20,139 nucleotides of DNA from Chara braunii (GCA_003427395.1 BFEA01000133.1:2531847-2551985), one strand, 5' to 3'. Shown: positions 9,300 through 18,961, counted from the first letter of the stretch. A program made the numbers and translations. Notes: generated by a model not told the origin, from the letters alone.

Positions 9300-9754
9300 G
9301 CTCTTTTTTCCCATTTTTGTGTGTTGTGTGACAAGGCCCAGAGACTCTGAAGGAGATGGCTGATGGACGACGACATGTAAAGGTTACTGCCAGCCGTGCC
9401 GTCAAAGTCTCCTCTCTGGCTGGTTTTTATTGACAGGAATAAATTCCAATTCAGTCCACTAGCGGTTAACGGAAGGCCCAAAATCTGGGGGGTTTCGCCG
9501 CATCACTATAAGCAATGTTGTCGAAACTTTTGCGAACAACATTTTATACTGAAGGAGGATTGCCAAATTAAACCTTGTCATGAATTGCCCATGATGTGGA
9601 TGAGAACACCTACCACAAGTCTACCCAACCCTAACAGGCTACCACCAACCCTACTCTGACCTATCCCCTGGTTTCTACCTTTTCCCCCAGTATCCCTATA
9701 CCTATGTAGTTATCCGCTAAGTCTGTTAAAAGTTAAAACCAAAGCCGGTCTTGG
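9300..9754. other. No recognisable gene
   Basis: Short open frames only. I see no protein motif or repeat. Confidence 0.5.
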
Positions 9755-9842
9755 TTTGAAATTTGAAATTTGAAATTTGAAATTTGAAATTTGAAATTTG
9801 ACATTTGAACTTTGAAATTTGAAATTTGAAATTTGAAATTTG
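9755..9842 (+). repeat. Heptamer array (TTTGAAA)n
   Basis: About twelve tandem copies of a 7-bp unit that is close to palindromic, with two adjacent variant units (GACATTT and GAACTTT) in the middle. Confidence 0.95.
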
Positions 9843-10330
9843 CACTTCAGGCAGCCAAGAGTAAGGCTGAAGAGGGCTGGTTTTGGGTCAAAGGGTTAAA
9901 ACGAGCATACGTACAGAGGATGCTGGCTCAAAGGCGTTAAGAGGTGTAAATGGGTTAAAACTTAAAACTTAAGAGGTGTATATGTATAGGGGATGCTGGG
10001 TCCAATCCATCTGCCAGCAATGTGCCCCTCCCCACCAGCAGATGGAGGCCCGGCAATTTAACGCCCACACGGTGGCTTCAACAGGTCAGCGCCTATAGGT
10101 CAGTGCGTACAATTAACTTGACATGCAGGAGACCTATAGCTAGGAGGCTTTCATTAAGCAACAGGCTATCAAGCTGCCTACGAGTTTAAACAAAACCAAA
10201 ACTGTTACAATAAAAAAAAGGACTCTGGAAACCTCCAAAAAAAGCCAAAACAAAACCTATCCAAATAAAAAAATGGTGGTAGTATACCCTCACACATCTC
10301 ACACACCATGAACAGAACACAGACACCAGA
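9843..10330. other. No recognisable gene; partial short repeats
   Basis: GTTAAAAC...GGATGCTGG occurs twice (about 9895-9934 and 9954-9989), suggesting a small local duplication. Nothing else is supported. Confidence 0.45.
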
Positions 10331-10441
10331 CTACCGTGTTTACCCAAATAGAACACCCGGACATTATAACTGCATTTGGTACAATTTTCAGACCAGATAC
10401 AAACATAATGACTAGGCGTTGTATTCGGGTGAAGATGGTAG
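10331..10441. mobile_element. Very short TIR element (MITE-like)
   Basis: CTACCGTGTTTACCCAAATA at 10331 is an inverted match to the sequence ending at 10441: about 21 of 27 positions agree (10331-10357 against 10415-10441), and weaker complementarity continues inward through CATTAT. The total length is 111 bp with no coding potential. The target-site duplication is unclear, so the exact ends are approximate. Confidence 0.5.
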
Positions 10442-10560
10442 CTATCATAAACAGTTCACTCTGAATAATGACTCACAACAACAAAAAACAGCACTACACT
10501 CTAGGCCACAGTGTAGCCCTCGGGTCCCATCCCGCCTCCCAACCGGTACCAACCAGACTG

Positions 10561-10915
10561 GGGACCAGCCCATGGGGTTGATGGTCAACAATTGGTCTGG
10601 TCCCTAAGATGCCCATGGCCTGGCCCACAATTCCAGTTGTGGGCCATAAATCCCATCTTAAAGCACCAGTACACCACATGTCGGCCCGCGGGTGTCAGCA
10701 AGAAGCCCGCACCACTTCGGAGGCCGCCAATTTTTTNTTTCANCGGCGGGCCTGGCTGCGCGGCGCCTCCGAGTTTNGCTTGTGGCGACAAAAACTTTCT
10801 GCAAGGCTGGGGCCGTGTACTACCGGTTTAAGGATCAGCCCATGAGTTTATGGCCCACAGGGGCCACAACTGGTCCGGTCCCCAAAATGCCCATGCCCTG
10901 GCCCACAATTTCGGT
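10561..10915 (+). repeat. Duplicated block with palindromic TGGCCCACAA motif
   Basis: AGCCCATG...CTGGTC.GGTCCC.AA.ATGCCCATG.CCTGGCCCACAATT occurs at about 10561-10640 and again at 10831-10915. The first copy continues into a perfect hairpin, TGGCCCACAA/TTGTGGGCCA (10621-10630 with 10637-10646), while the second keeps only the left arm. The intervening GC-rich part holds Ns and an inverted CGGAGGC/GCCTCCG pair. Confidence 0.7.
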
Positions 10916-10919
10916 TATA

Positions 10920-11600
10920 AAATCTACAATAGCAACAAGTGGCTCTCTTAGGCAACATGGGCAGAACACCAACAGGAACACTACCAGGGGCCCTAAACCT
11001 AGTTTTATTCAAACCTATATGGTTTGCCCAACACTGGAGTAGTCAAACCTCAGCCGTCTGGGCCCATTTTTCAACCTAGGAAGATGTTTGCTCGCCCAAG
11101 GTTGTCCGCCAAGGAACTTTCCATCATACATCTTTTCTTCGGGTCATGGCAGGCCTGTGCCATCCCACCACCAAACTGTCTCCCCATACTCCTCCTCTGC
11201 CGGCGGAGTCCATGGAGGCATCAGAAACACGAGTGAACTAGAAAAGTCGTTTACTGCGGACTGAAATGAATGGATTACCTGGGATCTCTAGAGGCGAAAA
11301 AGAGGGGCAAATTTGGAAAAGTACAAACTGCCGTATGAGGAGTGAGAGGAAAAGGGTGCAAAGAGATGAAGATCGATTTCTAATGATTCAGTGGCCCTAG
11401 GGCAAACCCATTTTTCAAATCTCTTTTCAACAGGTCGAGGAGCAACGTTGCGCTCATCGCCGAGCCTGAACCTGGCCTATCTGTACGGCACCATAGGAGG
11501 TAGCTTCTGCAGCCGTCATGCATTTCTTCAAAGCATGAACCATATTACAAAAAGGTGTGAGTCACACGAGCATTTGACACAACTAGAAGAGCATGCGTAA
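10920..11600. other. No recognisable gene
   Basis: Several short open frames on the plus strand carry no motif that I recognise, and no repeat structure is evident. Confidence 0.5.
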
Positions 11601-11601
11601 G

Positions 11602-11809
11602 CCCTTGATTATCAAGCAAGAGGATGGCCATTGACCTCAAGGAAACCTTGGATCAGCTATACCCATGCATAAACCCTGGCTATACCATCCATAAACCCTG
11701 GCTATACCCATGCATAAGCCCTGGCTTTACCATGCATAAACCCTGGCTGTACCCATGCATAAACCCTTGGTTATCAAGCAAGCAGATTGTCGCTGACCTC
11801 AAGGAACCC
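11602..11809 (+). repeat. 22-23-bp minisatellite flanked by a 45-bp direct repeat
   Basis: Five units of CATGCATAAACCCTGGCTATAC type begin at 11664, 11686, 11709, 11731 and 11754. The array is bracketed by CCCTTG.TTATCAAGCAAG...TGACCTCAAGGAA at 11602-11646 and 11764-11809. The flanking repeats themselves begin with the array word, so the structure looks like a higher-order repeat. Open frames across it are artefacts. Confidence 0.85.
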
Positions 11810-11812
11810 TTC

Positions 11813-12740
11813 GTTATAAGCAACGGCAGACAGGGATACCCAGTCAGCAACTCCACAGAATGCAAAAGAATTTGTGGATCTTCTGAAGTGCGTATAATAG
11901 CAGATCCTCTTTTTTGTTTAAACAAAAAGAAAAGGGGTGACGGCCAAAAAGAATATCATCCTTGAACTGAACAGCCTCATTTAATTCATGAAATATTATT
12001 TCGTTCTATTCATTAATGTAGTTCCACCTGGATGTGAACTCGGGTCTTTTTTTTTTTTTTTTTTTTTTTGGGGGGGGGGGACACAACCCCTTTGTATTCT
12101 GGGGGGAACCAGTCCGGTTACTTATCACCGGCAAGCATGCAAGATACAAGAATAAGAGGAACCGAGAAACATAACCTCTTAAGGTCACTTTCGGGCAGCC
12201 GCAGCGGGAGACTAGTTAAAGTACCCAGGTCCTGCCCAGTAAACAGTAAAACGCTATGAGCCCATCCATCCTACCTTGTTCTTTCTAATAGAGCTGCGAA
12301 AACAGAGAAAATCATAAACTGAAAAAGGCAAAAAAGAAAGAAAGAAATCTACAAGAAGTAACTCGTAATGCAGGAACCAGATACAACCATACAATCGGAG
12401 AAAGCGACCCCCGTGGGAAAGGTCCCTGATAAACTTCAGGAACAGAAGCCCTGCCTGAAATACTATGCTATTCTACCTTTTACTGAAATATTATAGAGTT
12501 ATCGAAATTACACAGCTATAAAAAAAAATTAAAAACTGTCAAGAAAGTTGAAGAAACCTATACTAACTAAAATTCAATGTTAGCCAATTTCCTGAGATTA
12601 TATTATACAGTTATCTAGGGATCTTAAAAGAAAAAAAAGAAAAAAAAAGAAAAAAGGATGTTCAGTGGTTTTGGACTGAAACTACCTAGTGCAAGGAAAA
12701 TAAGCAACAGCGAGATGACAATCCCAGATCACACCATCAC
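11813..12740. other. AT-rich region with homopolymers, no gene
   Basis: It includes a T run (12047-12069) directly joined to a G run (12070-12080), and a block of A runs broken by single Gs at about 12629-12657. I see nothing coding. Confidence 0.55.
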
Positions 12741-13130
12741 ATGGCAATCCAAATAGTCACACCGTGTCCAGAGAGCAGCATTGCACCAATAATACACCAA
12801 TGGAGGTTCATAGCACTGAATACCAATGTCCATGGAGAGCATGATCTCTCCTCTCAACACAAGAGTCCAGTTCTTCACACTCACACTTGGCGCTCAGCGC
12901 CCAGCCTACTCCTACACAGCTCCTACAGACTACAAAAAGACAATGCAACTGTTGACATCAGCAGCAGCCCGAAGTACTTGAAGATGCCGCCCATGCAGAC
13001 CATCGCCAATACAAGGTAAGTGCTCTCATATCATCATCATCATCATCATCATCCTTCGCCTATCCCCTGACTTCACCCACACCTGTCCTCTCTGTCCCCC
13101 GAAGACCACCCCTGCGCCTCACTCTGTATC
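12741..13130. other. No recognisable gene; (ATC)n at 13029-13053
   Basis: A small plus-strand open frame (12741-13019) lacks recognisable motifs. An ATC/CAT triplet microsatellite follows. I cannot decide where the LTR of the neighbouring retrotransposon begins. Confidence 0.45.
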
Positions 13131-13725
13131 CAAGCCAAGCCNGCTNTGGAGGCTGGCTATGGCGCTGCCCTCAGCAGCGCCCTCTCCCTTACACGACCGC
13201 ACGTGCGCAGCCTCTTGCTCCAATGCCGGCAGTCAGCCTNCGAGCAATCGCTCCAGCAGCGCTACCNCCAGCCAGCNAGTGACCNAATGCCCTGGCCTGG
13301 CCAGAGCTCTTTCCTTTATGGAAAGAGCTGGGCTGCTCTTGCAGCCTGGCTGCGCTGGCCTGGGCCCAGAAGCTTCCGGAAGGCCCCAGGATGCTGCCTG
13401 GATGCAGCAGCTACTGGGCTGGCCTGGGCCTCGTTCGGTTGGGCGCCCAACTGTCTCTGTATGAGGCTGNGAATCACGCCCANGGCCTGCATTCTTTGGA
13501 AATGCCCGGAGGGCNTTGGAAATGTCTGGGTTGCGCGGCCTGTGTTTCTCTCAACCAACTGGCGCGTCGCAACTGCCTGGACCCCAAATATGAAATTGAC
13601 AGTCGAGGGCCTTTTGCAAAAAGCCAGGCCCGCCTTCACTTAGGGCGGGCACCTCCGCCTTCACTTAGGGCGGGTAATGCTGCAAGCAGGGGCCCATAGG
13701 CCTACCGAGGACCCTGATCCTCGCA
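13131..13725 (-). mobile_element. Probable 3' LTR (5' boundary end) of the Ty3/gypsy element, far end undetermined
   Basis: Reading on the minus strand, the polypurine tract is followed at 13725 by TGCGAGGATCAGG, a TG start as expected for a 3' LTR. The sequence to the left is GC-rich, contains nine single Ns, and includes a 25-bp tandem duplication of GCCTTCACTTAGGGCGGG at 13632 and 13657. The other LTR copy is not in the window, so length and far boundary are unknown; 13131 is only where the composition changes. Confidence 0.45.
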
Positions 13726-13736
13726 TTCCCTCCTCC
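13726..13736 (-). promoter_or_regulatory. Polypurine tract for plus-strand DNA priming
   Basis: The minus strand reads GGAGGAGGGAA, directly followed by TG. It lies 29 bases downstream of the pol TGA stop, which is the usual location for the PPT of a Ty3/gypsy element. Confidence 0.65.
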
Positions 13737-13765
13737 ATTACTTCGTGAGTCCTCTGAGAAGTCTT

Positions 13766-16700
13766 TCATTTTGCAGGCATCTTTCCCTTGAGTGCTCTTT
13801 CATAGCCTACGATGACTTGAGGTGCTGTTCTCATGAGTTCTTCTCGTGTGAACCACCGATCTTCTTTAGGATCCAGATGATGTCTGAAGCTCACACGATA
13901 CTGCATCCTTGGTTTTGGAGGTCGCCCTCTGCCTGATGGTCGAGGGACAGGCATCACTCGATGCTCGACGATCTGGTCAATGTCCACTTTGCCATCCATG
14001 GTTGGGGGCAGCATTGATCTTCTAGAAGGGAACTGCTCAGTAGCAGCAAAGGGTGCTAACTTAGAGGCATGGAACACAGGGTAAGTACGCAAGTGAGGTG
14101 GGATGCGGATTACATATGAAGGACCATCTGGTTGATCTCCTACAATGTCTAAGACCTCCCAGGGCCCAAAGAACTGAGGCATCAGTTTTCTTGAGATTCC
14201 TATCTCCTGTCCCAGTTCAGATGATTTCACCCAGATTCTCTCACCTACCTGAAAGTTAGAAGGCCGTCTATGTTTGTTCTCAGATGCAATCATAGCATCT
14301 TGAGACTTCTGAATATGTTCCACGGCCTGTTGCAGCATCTGCTCATACTTGACAGCAAACTCTATGCTGCCAGGTGCTGCAGTGGGTTGTCTTTCTGGTA
14401 GCAATAAGTCAAGCGCAGATCTGGGCTTCCAACCAAGATGTAACTGGTTGGGAGTCATACCGGTGATGCTGTGCACAGCATTGTTGTACAGGCTGGCGAC
14501 GAGAGGTAACTTCTCGTCCCAGTCATCCTGACTAGGCTTAACATAATGCCTTAGTAGGTGCTGCACTACCCGGTTCATTTGTTCTGCCTGGCCATTTGAC
14601 TCAGGGTGATTCCCTGACGTCATTTGGAGCCTTGTGCCCATTTGCTCAGCAGCGGTCTGCCACAGCTCACTTGTAAATCTTACATCCCTATCACTAACAA
14701 TAGATGTAGGTAGACCGAAGTCCCTAACCCAATTGTCCATGAATAGTTTGATGACGAGGTCAGTTTTAGCAGTTTCAGGCATAGCGATTAGTCTGCCGTA
14801 CTTGGTAAAGCGGTCCACTATGACAAAGATGTGTCTCTTCCCCGTCCTGCTGGTCACAAGGGTATCCATGAAATCCATGGACACACTCTGACCTGGTCCT
14901 TGAGGGATCGGCAAGGGTTTGATTAACCCAAGCGGAGCCTGAGTCCTTGGTTTATCTCTTTGACAAACCTGGCAGGTTTCCACATAACGTTTCGCATCTT
15001 CTAACATAGAAGGCCACCAAAATCTCTGGACTAAGTTCGCTGATGTCTTTCTGTAACCAAAATGACCAGTTGCGTCATGACATTCACCTAAAAATAAACT
15101 ACGCAAAGACTCGCTATTAGCAACACATAGTCTTTTATTCCCTGCCTTGTCAAGAAACAGCAAGTCATCTACCATTGTAAACTCGTCCAAAGTCTTCTTA
15201 TCCTTTGCCTTGAATCTACGCATGATCTCTGACATGACTGGGTCTCCCTGATAGGCTTCCACCAGCGATCGAGTGAGTTCATCAGATATGCCAAACTCGG
15301 TAACTAGCGCGCCCAGATAATCTGCCCTTCTTGATAGCGCATCAGCCACTTTGTTGTACGTACCTTTGATAGGATCAAGTTGATAGTCATACATGTCTAT
15401 CACTTGAATCCATCTCTTGAGTGCGTCTGACAACACAGGCTGTGTCTTAATCCAGCGCAAAGTCTCATGGTCAGATCTCACATAGAAGAATCTACCTAGA
15501 AGGTAGTGTCTCCAATGAACTAGCGCTCTGTACAGGGCGTAGAGCTCTCTCTCATAAGTGGACTTAGCCAACTTATGAGATGGCATCTTCTTGCTCATGT
15601 ACTCGATCGGTCTCAACTTGGGTCCTTCCTGTTGCGCAAGGACCGCGCCTATGCCATATTGGCTGGCGTCTGTGGTCACAACAAATGGCTTGTCAGGATC
15701 AGGAAGTTTGAGAACTTCGTAGTGCGTCAGATCATACTTCAATTTCTTGAAGCTCGCCTCACACTCTTCAGTCCACTCCCAAGGGGTGTCAAGTCGAGTT
15801 AGATCCATTAATGGGGAAGCAATAGTACTATAGTTCTTCACAAACGGACGATAATAGCCCGTCATCCCCAAAAACGATCTGACCTCAGTAATTGTTTGAG
15901 GTCTGGGCCAGTCACGTATGCTGGCCACCTTCGCATCTTCCGGCCTCAATCCATCCGCTGAAATTTCATGACCCAAGTACAAGATCTTGGTGCGACCAAA
16001 CTCGCATTTATCCAAGTTTACCTTGTATTGGTGTTGTCTTAGGATCCCTAACACTGTTTTCAAGTGCTCAGCATGCTCCTTGACAGTCCTACTAAAGATG
16101 AGAATATCGTCGAGGTACACGACGATAAACTTGTCCAAGTAGTCATGAAAGATCCTATTCATCGAGTGCTGGAACGTACCAGGCGCATTGCATAGGCCAA
16201 AAGGCATCACCACAAACTCGTACAGACCGTACCTGGCCTGAAATGCGGTTTTGTGTTGGTCCTCAGGCCTAACGGCAATTTGATGGTATCCGGACTTCAA
16301 GTCTATCTTCGTGAAGTACCGACATCCCTGCACTCTATCCAAGAGGTCGTCAATGCGGGGTAGGGGCTCCGCGTTCGTAACGGTGATGGCATTGAGGCCC
16401 CTATAGTCAATGCACATCCTTAATGGACCTCCCTTCTTAGGAACAAATAAGACTGGCGCACCGTAAGGGGAGGTACTAGGCCGTATCCATCCCTTCTCTG
16501 TGANCTNCTTGAGCTGGCGGCGAAGCTCATCTAACTCCGCAGGAGACATCCTATAGATTCGTCCTCTAGGCACCCTACTACCTGGGACAACCTCTATTGC
16601 ATGGACAACCTCCCTTTCTACCACGCTTGTGGGCTCCTCAAAAACGTCTGAATATTGTGAGACGACTCTTTCTATCTCTGGGGGTGATTTAACGGCGTCC

Positions 16701-16819
16701 CCTTTCTCAGAGACAAAGACTAGATACATGCCCTCCTCCTGATTCTGCTTATAATAGTTATAGAAGGATGAAGCGCACATACAACCGTAGTTCTCTATTA
16801 GACTGCTAGCTTTGTACTT
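13766..16819 (-). CDS. Pol segment: reverse transcriptase, RNase H, integrase, chromodomain-like tail
   Basis: Residues are numbered from the Met at 16780; the frame is open upstream to the TAG at 16820-16822. The RT spans about 95-310 with LPRIDDLLD, KIDLKSGYHQI (catalytic D160) and YLDD (D224, D225). RNase H follows at about 365-485 with TTDAS (D371), YEREL (E412), SDHETL (D437) and ADALSR (D480). The integrase has an HHCC finger (H568, H573, C603, C606) and a catalytic triad D636, D697 and E733, with D-x35-E spacing and the NHPESNGQAE signature. The tail at about 930-995 (DIDQIVEHRV, QYRVSFRHH, DRWFTREEL) resembles a chromodomain. Two ambiguous residues at 92-93 arise from Ns. There is no stop or frameshift in 1004 residues, so it is intact at sequence level. 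Ends in TGA. Confidence 0.95.
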   Translation of the reverse strand, partial: KYKASSLIENYGCMCASSFYNYYKQNQEEGMYLVFVSEKGDAVKSPPEIERVVSQYSDVFEEPTSVVEREVVHAIEVVPGSRVPRGRIYRMSPAELDELRRQLKXXTEKGWIRPSTSPYGAPVLFVPKKGGPLRMCIDYRGLNAITVTNAEPLPRIDDLLDRVQGCRYFTKIDLKSGYHQIAVRPEDQHKTAFQARYGLYEFVVMPFGLCNAPGTFQHSMNRIFHDYLDKFIVVYLDDILIFSRTVKEHAEHLKTVLGILRQHQYKVNLDKCEFGRTKILYLGHEISADGLRPEDAKVASIRDWPRPQTITEVRSFLGMTGYYRPFVKNYSTIASPLMDLTRLDTPWEWTEECEASFKKLKYDLTHYEVLKLPDPDKPFVVTTDASQYGIGAVLAQQEGPKLRPIEYMSKKMPSHKLAKSTYERELYALYRALVHWRHYLLGRFFYVRSDHETLRWIKTQPVLSDALKRWIQVIDMYDYQLDPIKGTYNKVADALSRRADYLGALVTEFGISDELTRSLVEAYQGDPVMSEIMRRFKAKDKKTLDEFTMVDDLLFLDKAGNKRLCVANSESLRSLFLGECHDATGHFGYRKTSANLVQRFWWPSMLEDAKRYVETCQVCQRDKPRTQAPLGLIKPLPIPQGPGQSVSMDFMDTLVTSRTGKRHIFVIVDRFTKYGRLIAMPETAKTDLVIKLFMDNWVRDFGLPTSIVSDRDVRFTSELWQTAAEQMGTRLQMTSGNHPESNGQAEQMNRVVQHLLRHYVKPSQDDWDEKLPLVASLYNNAVHSITGMTPNQLHLGWKPRSALDLLLPERQPTAAPGSIEFAVKYEQMLQQAVEHIQKSQDAMIASENKHRRPSNFQVGERIWVKSSELGQEIGISRKLMPQFFGPWEVLDIVGDQPDGPSYVIRIPPHLRTYPVFHASKLAPFAATEQFPSRRSMLPPTMDGKVDIDQIVEHRVMPVPRPSGRGRPPKPRMQYRVSFRHHLDPKEDRWFTREELMRTAPQVIVGYERALKGKMPAK

Positions 16820-17389
16820 CTACAATCTAACAGTTCTACCATTGGGCAATTTGTGGATCAACACCTTTCTATCCCAGTCAAACTGAGGTTGCGAAACTTC
16901 GAGGTAGTACATGCCTAGTAACATGTCGAATGGTAGTTCGGCGCTCACAAGGAATGAGATCTTGTGGATCACTTCCCCTCCTCCATAGGAGAAGGTACAG
17001 GCTACGTCCTTGACATAGTCCTGTACTACCATCTTGTGCTTGTTGGCTAGCATAGAAGCTACAGTTCTGCTAAGCCGCTGCACTTGGTCCCCTAAGCGCA
17101 GTTTATCCACACAAGCACGACTGATGAAATTTCGTGTAGAGCCTATGTCTGCGAAGGCGCCAACCTTGCGGCCACCTACATCTACTTCTACCACGAAATG
17201 CTCACCCTTTGGACCTCTACTGATCATCGCCCAGGAGTCCCTGGGGTCCTTCCCTGACCACTCAGTCTCTAACTCTTCTAGGGTCTCAGACACATCTCTC
17301 GAAGAGAGCGTCGTTGGGTCTGAATGTGTCTGCGGGGCGATGCGTGGGTCACTAGCCTTGGCCAACGCCTGAAGTGGGGAAGGCAACTC
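16820..17389 (-). CDS. Retropepsin-like aspartic protease segment with DIG active site
   Basis: The frame is open from just after the TAG at 17390-17392 to the TAG at 16820-16822 and continues the frame of gag and pol. Numbering from the TTG at 17386, the core runs about 62-180: a beta strand EHFVVEVDVGG, the active-site loop AFADIGSTRNFIS (D80-I81-G82), and a flap-distal LPFDMLLGM near 151-159. Ty3 proteases normally have D-(S/T)-G followed by A or S-T and NFIS; here the middle residue is Ile, from an ATA codon one transition away from ACA (Thr). There is no good start codon, so it would have to be made as part of a polyprotein. The DIG change may mean an inactive copy. Confidence 0.85.
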   Translation of the reverse strand, partial: ELPSPLQALAKASDPRIAPQTHSDPTTLSSRDVSETLEELETEWSGKDPRDSWAMISRGPKGEHFVVEVDVGGRKVGAFADIGSTRNFISRACVDKLRLGDQVQRLSRTVASMLANKHKMVVQDYVKDVACTFSYGGGEVIHKISFLVSAELPFDMLLGMYYLEVSQPQFDWDRKVLIHKLPNGRTVRL

Positions 17390-17746
17390 CTACTGGCCCG
17401 AGGTGTTTCCCTGTGAGCTGCTCGCAGAAGCACTCCCAGGGTTCGAAGATAGACCCACCACCGTTGGTGAGGCTACCTTCGTGGTGACCTTCTTGCCGCG
17501 GCAAGTCCTGGACGTGTGACCATAATGGCCACAGTTCATGCAAGTACCCCTAGCAACGCGGTCACGCCACACCTCATACTCTAAACCAATCTTCACCCAT
17601 GCGGGTGTTCCTTGGTCGCCCTGACCCGTGGACCGTNCTACCTTCTTCTTCCCGGTCCCCCTAGCCTTTTCCTTAATGGGTGCCACGACTCCACCATCTG
17701 AAGTCTCACCACCCCCATCGTGCTCTGTGAACTCCCCAAGATCTGA
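17390..17746 (-). CDS. Nucleocapsid segment with a CCHC zinc knuckle
   Basis: Same frame as gag and protease, bounded by TAG codons at 17747-17749 and 17390-17392. The segment begins acidic and Gly-rich, then carries a basic stretch (KEKARGTGKKK) and the knuckle CMNCGHYGHTSRTC, a perfect C-x2-C-x4-H-x4-C motif, followed by basic RGKK and a Ser/Gly-rich tail. This is the RNA-binding nucleocapsid part of a Ty3 Gag. One codon contains an N at 17638. There is no ATG near its beginning, which supports readthrough or a fused origin rather than a separate gene. Confidence 0.87.
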   Translation of the reverse strand, partial: SDLGEFTEHDGGGETSDGGVVAPIKEKARGTGKKKVXRSTGQGDQGTPAWVKIGLEYEVWRDRVARGTCMNCGHYGHTSRTCRGKKVTTKVASPTVVGLSSNPGSASASSSQGNTSGQ

Positions 17747-18781
17747 CTAGTCGTCAATCTCCGTCGTTTGACCATCGTGGTCAACGAACATTAACTGACC
17801 CTTTTTCTTCCAATCTTGGGGCAGTCTCTTCCTACCATCGTTGGGGGCCTGATGCGCAGATCCTAGCTTTGCCTCGATGTCCAGAGCTTTCTTACTAAAA
17901 GAAGCGAAGGTGTGCTGTTCAACATAGGCTTCGTCAACCAGCTTGGTCCTTACCTCTGACGGTAGGCACCTTAGGTAATCCGTTAGGAGAACCTGCTGGT
18001 CAAAACGCACTCCAGGTACCACGATTAGTCGTTCTACTGCGTCCGTCAGCTCTCTAACATTCTTGAACCTTCGGGAACAAAGACTGCTGATAGCGTCAGT
18101 GGCCTTTTGAGCACCTTGTGGGTCATGCCACCTGTTGTATACGGACCGTATGAACTCTTCCAATGTCTGGGATTGTGCCCAGGCATCAAAGTTTTGACTG
18201 TAGCCCTGTTGCTGCACTAAGCCATTTAACCAGCGGGCTGCTGATCCTTCTAAAAAGGAGGCAGCCACTACAACTTCTTGTTCTGGCCTTGTGAGCTTAT
18301 GCCTCACATAAGTAGGCATAGTTCTCACCCAAGTGTCCAAGTCTTCCTCCTTCTTCTTATCGCCAGAGAAGGGCTTGAGACTCATCAAAGCTATCTTGGG
18401 CATCCACTGCATAGGCTGCATGGGCCCAGGTGCTTGCTGCAGCAGCTGCATAGCCACTGAAACAGGCTGTTGCATACTAACCTGGGCCTGGTTTGACAAT
18501 GGTACTGTAGTGACCACTGTTGTAGATGGTACGGCTGAGACTGAAGGAACCGGACCACTAGTTGCTACTAAACCACCTGAGGAGGGCATACCAAACATGG
18601 GAGAGAAAGTTTGCCCTGTGCGTTGTGGCATCGATGATGGACCCGCACTTGCAGGGGGAACTACAGCAAACTGTGGAGGCCTCACCATAGTGCGAGGGCC
18701 CCGAAGTTCAGCCAAAATTTGTTTCTGGCCTGCTACCAAATCAGCCAACAGTTCCTGCTGAACGCTTTGTGGTTCCGCCAC
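17747..18781 (-). CDS. Gag capsid segment (Retrotrans_gag-like)
   Basis: The 344-residue frame starts with GTG directly after the TAA at 18782-18784. It has a Gln-rich N terminus, a Pro/Ser/Val/Thr-rich low-complexity region at about 35-120, and a helical capsid core at about 150-300 that includes DTWVRTMPTYV, AASFLEGSAARWL, EEFIRSVYNRW and LRCLPSEVRTKL. The pattern of SAARWL and the later LTDYLRCLPSEVR is typical of Ty3/gypsy gag. It is followed in frame, across one TAG, by the zinc knuckle. The lack of an ATG at its start supports continuity with the upstream frame. Confidence 0.85.
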   Translation of the reverse strand: MAEPQSVQQELLADLVAGQKQILAELRGPRTMVRPPQFAVVPPASAGPSSMPQRTGQTFSPMFGMPSSGGLVATSGPVPSVSAVPSTTVVTTVPLSNQAQVSMQQPVSVAMQLLQQAPGPMQPMQWMPKIALMSLKPFSGDKKKEEDLDTWVRTMPTYVRHKLTRPEQEVVVAASFLEGSAARWLNGLVQQQGYSQNFDAWAQSQTLEEFIRSVYNRWHDPQGAQKATDAISSLCSRRFKNVRELTDAVERLIVVPGVRFDQQVLLTDYLRCLPSEVRTKLVDEAYVEQHTFASFSKKALDIEAKLGSAHQAPNDGRKRLPQDWKKKGQLMFVDHDGQTTEIDD

Positions 18782-18784
18782 TTA

Positions 18785-18961
18785 AAGTAAGGCGCCTCGC
18801 AGAACACGGACAACAGGATCTAATGTTGACTCATCTAGTCTTTCCAGTCTGTTTAGATCCCGCATTCTACTCTCTAGTCTAGCCTTTCTTTGCATAGCTT
18901 TCCTTCTCCTCTCTACTATATCATCCATCTGCCGTTGTAACTCATCCTGAAGTTCTTCTGC
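18785..18961 (-). CDS. Short in-frame linker segment predicted as charged coiled coil
   Basis: Between the TAG at 18962-18964 and the TAA at 18782-18784 the same frame is open for 59 codons. It encodes a strongly charged, Arg/Glu/Gln-rich, helix-like sequence (for example ELQDELQRQMDDIVERRRK and KARLESRMRDLNRLERLDE). Charged helical segments upstream of the capsid are common in Ty3-type Gag. It is too short to be a gene by itself; its compositional continuity with the segments on both sides is what suggests a single polyprotein. Confidence 0.6.

Noticed and set aside
11602-11809. Regularly spaced 22-23-bp repeats as a CRISPR array
   Set aside because: The units are directly tandem with no variable spacers, and the setting is eukaryotic.
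12023-12046. B-box-like GAGTTCACATCC on the minus strand, similar to 2853-2864
   Set aside because: The upstream side is a homopolymer with no A box, so a Pol III unit is not supported.
14349-14531. Plus-strand open frames across 13745-19322
   Set aside because: They are antisense shadows of the gag-pol frame.
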